NCBI GenBank assembly: GCA_039990395.1
Contig: JBDXFZ010000146.1
Coordinates: forward strand, 434,001-498,000
Length of the DNA: 64,000 nt
From: CALINF01 sp039990395
GTDB taxonomy: Bacteria; Pseudomonadota; Gammaproteobacteria; Pseudomonadales; Halieaceae
Direction: 5' to 3'
Shown: one piece after another, positions 61,587-64,000 of the stretch
Layout: every line of letters begins with the position of its first letter
Position numbering within the stretch: the stretch's first letter is position 1
Notes under the pieces: generated by a model
The model's database searches: none
What the model was told of the DNA's origin: nothing
Seen by the model: only the letters and a program-made list of their open reading frames with translations
Position numbers and translations under genes: made by a program

Positions 61587-63821
61587 CTATGGCCCTGTGT
61601 TGTTCTGCGCTTCGGCGCGTTCAGCCATATCGGTGTGTGCCTGCCTGAGGACATACGCTCTAACGTCCTCAGCATCTTCAGAGCTTAAATGCTCAGCAAA
61701 CGAAACCATGCCATTTGAAGCGAGAGTGCCGTTGAGGACCACGCTGGCCCAGGAATCTGCATTAGAGGTGATTGCGGACCAACGCAGGTCTGGCAGCACA
61801 CCGGAGCTGATGGCAAGAGGTCCATGGCATACAGCACAGTTTCGCGCGTAGGCGACTGTTCCTCGCGCTATCATATCGTCATCACCAAACGAGTCTGCCT
61901 TTGCAGTGCGGTCTACCGTGGGCATTTCTGGCTTAGAGATGGTGCCGGTCGCACCGAGTTTGAACGTGACCACCTTACCAACTGTCGACTGAACTTTCTG
62001 GTCATAGGCGAGACCACTGCTAAGACCATACGCGCTGCCCCAGCCGGTGGTGATGGTAACGTACTGTTCGCCATCTATGGCAAACGTACCAGGGCCGGAG
62101 GCGGCACCCGAGCGTACATCATGTGACCAGAGTGCTTCACCGGTGCCCGCTTCATAAGCTACAAAATCTCCATTGAGTTTACCCTGAAAGACGAGGTTTC
62201 CAGCTGTGGACAAAACTCCACCATTCCAGGCATTACCGTGTTCGACTGACCAGCGCGCGCTTTGTGTTTGTGGGTCCCACGCAATGAGCCGTCCTTTGAG
62301 GGTTGCCCGCATAGCCTTGATATCCGCCTGACTGACAATGGGTGGTACATCGGTGGAGAAGTCCATGCCGGTGTTCCAGCCAACAGGGTTGGTGACAAAC
62401 TGCGGATCCTCTTTGTAAGCTTGTGGAATCTCTTGCGCCGGAATGTATGCGAGCTGCAAGTCTGGGTTGTACGCCATGGGGTGCCAGTTGTGCGCGCCCA
62501 ATGGACCTGGATTCAAGACAATAGACTTGGTGCCATAACGCGCACCTTCTGCCTCTATTGGCCGGCCATTCTCATCAAGCCCGGTTGCCCAGTTCACAGG
62601 CCCGAACGCCTCTCCAGAGATAAACTTGCCGGTAGCAGCGTTGATGACATAGAAAAAGCCGTTTTTGGGTGCCTGCATTGCCACGCGCACCGATTCCCCA
62701 TCTTTACCTGCTGGCATGTCTGCCAGAATGATGGATTGTGTGGCGGTGTAATCCCAGTTGTCTCCGGGTGTTGTCTGGAAGTGCCAGCGATACTTGCCAG
62801 TGGCTGCGTCAACCGCAACGATAGACGACAGGAACAGGTTGTCGCCGCCAGCAGGGTCGCGGAAATTACGGTTCCAGGGCGAGCCATTGCCAACGCCGAA
62901 AATGATCTGGTCGTTAACCTCATCGTAGACGATAGAATCCCACACTGTGCCACCGCCACCATCGGTAACCCAGTGACCTTCGTCACCCCAGGTTACATTG
63001 CCGATGTCAACAAACGCAGAGTCTGAAACTTCGTTATCCGGTTGCTTGTTAGGATTGGGTACAGTGTAAAAGCGCCATATCTTGTCACCTGAATTGGCGT
63101 CGTAGGCGGTAAGGTAGCCGCGCACGCCTAACTCGGCGCCGCCGTTGCCGATCATTACTCGTCCGTCGACAACTCGCGGCGCGCCTGTAATGGTGTAAGG
63201 CTTGGATTGGTCAACGGTGACCACACTCCATTGTTTCTCACCCGTTTTGGCGTCCAATGCTTCCAGTCGGCCATCGATGATACCCACGAAGACTTTGCCG
63301 TCGTAGACAGCGACGCCGCGATTGACGACATCACAGCAGGCTTTTACACCCACAGCTTTGTCAACCTCGGGGTCGTAGGTCCACAGTTCCTTGCCGGTTT
63401 TTGCATCGAGCGCGTACACCAGCGACCAAGCTGAGGTGACGTACATCACCCCATCGACCACGATAGGCGTAGACTCAACACCGCGATTGGTTTTGAGATC
63501 GTATGTCCAAGCTACGCCCAAGTTGTTTACGTTATCAGTATTGATACTGGCGAGCTTGGAGTGGCGTTGCTCGTCATACGTGCCGCCGTGGGTCAGCCAC
63601 TCTTCTTGTGCGCTGGCGCTCTTGATACGGTCTGTAGTTACAGCGGCAAATGCTGCCGGAGCTGCGCTCTTCGGGGCTGGCTCAACCGACTCTTCAGCGC
63701 TTGCTGTAGGTGTTTGCGGAGACTCACCTTGGCTGCACCCGGCCAACAGAGTGAAGGCTGCTACTGTGCCAATGGCTAATGTCCGACCGGAAAATTTGGA
63801 GTAGATGGAACGCTTGCTCAT
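61587..63821 (-). CDS. PQQ-dependent quinohemoprotein alcohol dehydrogenase (lipoprotein)
   Basis: 744 residues from ATG 63821, which has a GAGGAAG site six bases upstream; an earlier ATG at 63836 contains that site and is rejected. Lipobox LLAGC near residue 29 predicts an outer- or inner-membrane lipoprotein. The eight-bladed PQQ domain shows the adjacent-Cys ring in VKACCDVVNRG near 160. The catalytic Asp is in GDNWDYTATQ near 350; the residue two after it is Thr, not Asp, which points to Ca2+ rather than a lanthanide. C-terminal cytochrome c domain: CAVCHGPL near 670, then GVLPDLRWS. This domain order is that of type II alcohol dehydrogenases. Oxidises alcohols in the periplasm and passes electrons via heme. 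Confidence 0.92.
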   Translation of the reverse strand: MSKRSIYSKFSGRTLAIGTVAAFTLLAGCSQGESPQTPTASAEESVEPAPKSAAPAAFAAVTTDRIKSASAQEEWLTHGGTYDEQRHSKLASINTDNVNNLGVAWTYDLKTNRGVESTPIVVDGVMYVTSAWSLVYALDAKTGKELWTYDPEVDKAVGVKACCDVVNRGVAVYDGKVFVGIIDGRLEALDAKTGEKQWSVVTVDQSKPYTITGAPRVVDGRVMIGNGGAELGVRGYLTAYDANSGDKIWRFYTVPNPNKQPDNEVSDSAFVDIGNVTWGDEGHWVTDGGGGTVWDSIVYDEVNDQIIFGVGNGSPWNRNFRDPAGGDNLFLSSIVAVDAATGKYRWHFQTTPGDNWDYTATQSIILADMPAGKDGESVRVAMQAPKNGFFYVINAATGKFISGEAFGPVNWATGLDENGRPIEAEGARYGTKSIVLNPGPLGAHNWHPMAYNPDLQLAYIPAQEIPQAYKEDPQFVTNPVGWNTGMDFSTDVPPIVSQADIKAMRATLKGRLIAWDPQTQSARWSVEHGNAWNGGVLSTAGNLVFQGKLNGDFVAYEAGTGEALWSHDVRSGAASGPGTFAIDGEQYVTITTGWGSAYGLSSGLAYDQKVQSTVGKVVTFKLGATGTISKPEMPTVDRTAKADSFGDDDMIARGTVAYARNCAVCHGPLAISSGVLPDLRWSAITSNADSWASVVLNGTLASNGMVSFAEHLSSEDAEDVRAYVLRQAHTDMAERAEAQNNTGP

Positions 63822-64000
63822 TTTGATCTTCCTCATTCATTATTCTTTTATGGGGCTTATTATGCCTGTAACGAACCTTCGGTGTAAGACGTTTAGTGTT
63901 TGGTAGTACCTGAGCCAGATAGTGCTTTGGACTAACCTATGCTGAGGTTTGCCGGTTTGTTTTGGGCACGTTTACATCGGCTAAACAATCGCCACAATGA

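Noticed and set aside
62262..63026. 254-codon open frame on the + strand
   Set aside because: Antisense to the PQQ dehydrogenase, where both strands are open because of codon bias; no motifs seen.
1..64000. tRNA, rRNA, insertion sequences, prophage or integron features
   Set aside because: None recognised by eye on either strand; a dedicated RNA and mobile-element search would be needed to exclude small ones.

Overview
The window looks like chromosomal DNA of a free-living, aerobic, Gram-negative gammaproteobacterium, probably a marine Cellvibrionales/Halieaceae-type organism. The assignment rests on gene content: HrpA, MlaA, an HsbR/HsbA-type phosphatase and STAS pair, TesB, DusA, a long two-domain fatty acyl-CoA reductase, Sox genes and many short-chain dehydrogenases. 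It is an inference, not a proof. I saw no rRNA or tRNA genes, CRISPR arrays, insertion sequences or prophage genes. Coding density is high, with many 4-base stop/start overlaps.

Layout. 1-8.3 kb (+): the 3' part of hrpA; a three-gene peptide-modification cassette (precursor with eight EGKCG motifs, DUF692 multinuclear iron enzyme, DUF2063 partner; HvfABC/bufferin type); an MlaA-family protein; and a response-regulator phosphatase coupled to a STAS anti-sigma antagonist. 8.3-10.8 kb (-): dusA, transaldolase and a TerB-like gene. 11-26 kb: mixed metabolic and envelope genes, including a 7-TM-like membrane protein, a beta-barrel-like protein, two GFA-fold proteins, a PafA-type phosphatase, a metallo-beta-lactamase-fold hydrolase and a 685-residue fatty acyl-CoA reductase.

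27.8-37.1 kb (-): the most striking metabolic block. Eight tightly packed genes encode a molybdenum hydroxylase (IorA/IorB-like), an FccA-like cytochrome, the FccB flavoprotein of sulfide dehydrogenase, and SoxX, SoxY, SoxZ and SoxA. SoxB and SoxCD are absent from the window. SoxY ends in Ala-Ala-Cys-Val-Val instead of the usual Gly-Gly-Cys-Gly-Gly. An SDR and a hotdog thioesterase follow, and a secreted FAD oxidase lies upstream.

37.3-48.9 kb: a kynurenine formamidase/kynureninase pair, a Na/Pi-type transporter, a FieF-like cation exporter, a GPH-family sugar symporter with a TruC-like pseudouridine synthase, and an FbpABC-type ferric iron transporter behind a Fur-box-like site. 49-64 kb: an AraC-family regulator and cyclic-nucleotide-domain gene divergent from a Baeyer-Villiger-type monooxygenase, an SDR, a decayed SDR fragment and an alpha/beta hydrolase (a plausible ketone-to-ester-to-alcohol route). 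Then come a duplicated DsbA-fold protein, TesB, an MddA-like methanethiol methyltransferase, a nitronate monooxygenase and a PQQ- and heme-dependent alcohol dehydrogenase.

The best candidates for unusual biology are the EGKCG peptide cassette, the fused molybdenum-hydroxylase/sulfide/Sox operon with its altered SoxY tail, and the ketone-oxidation cluster.
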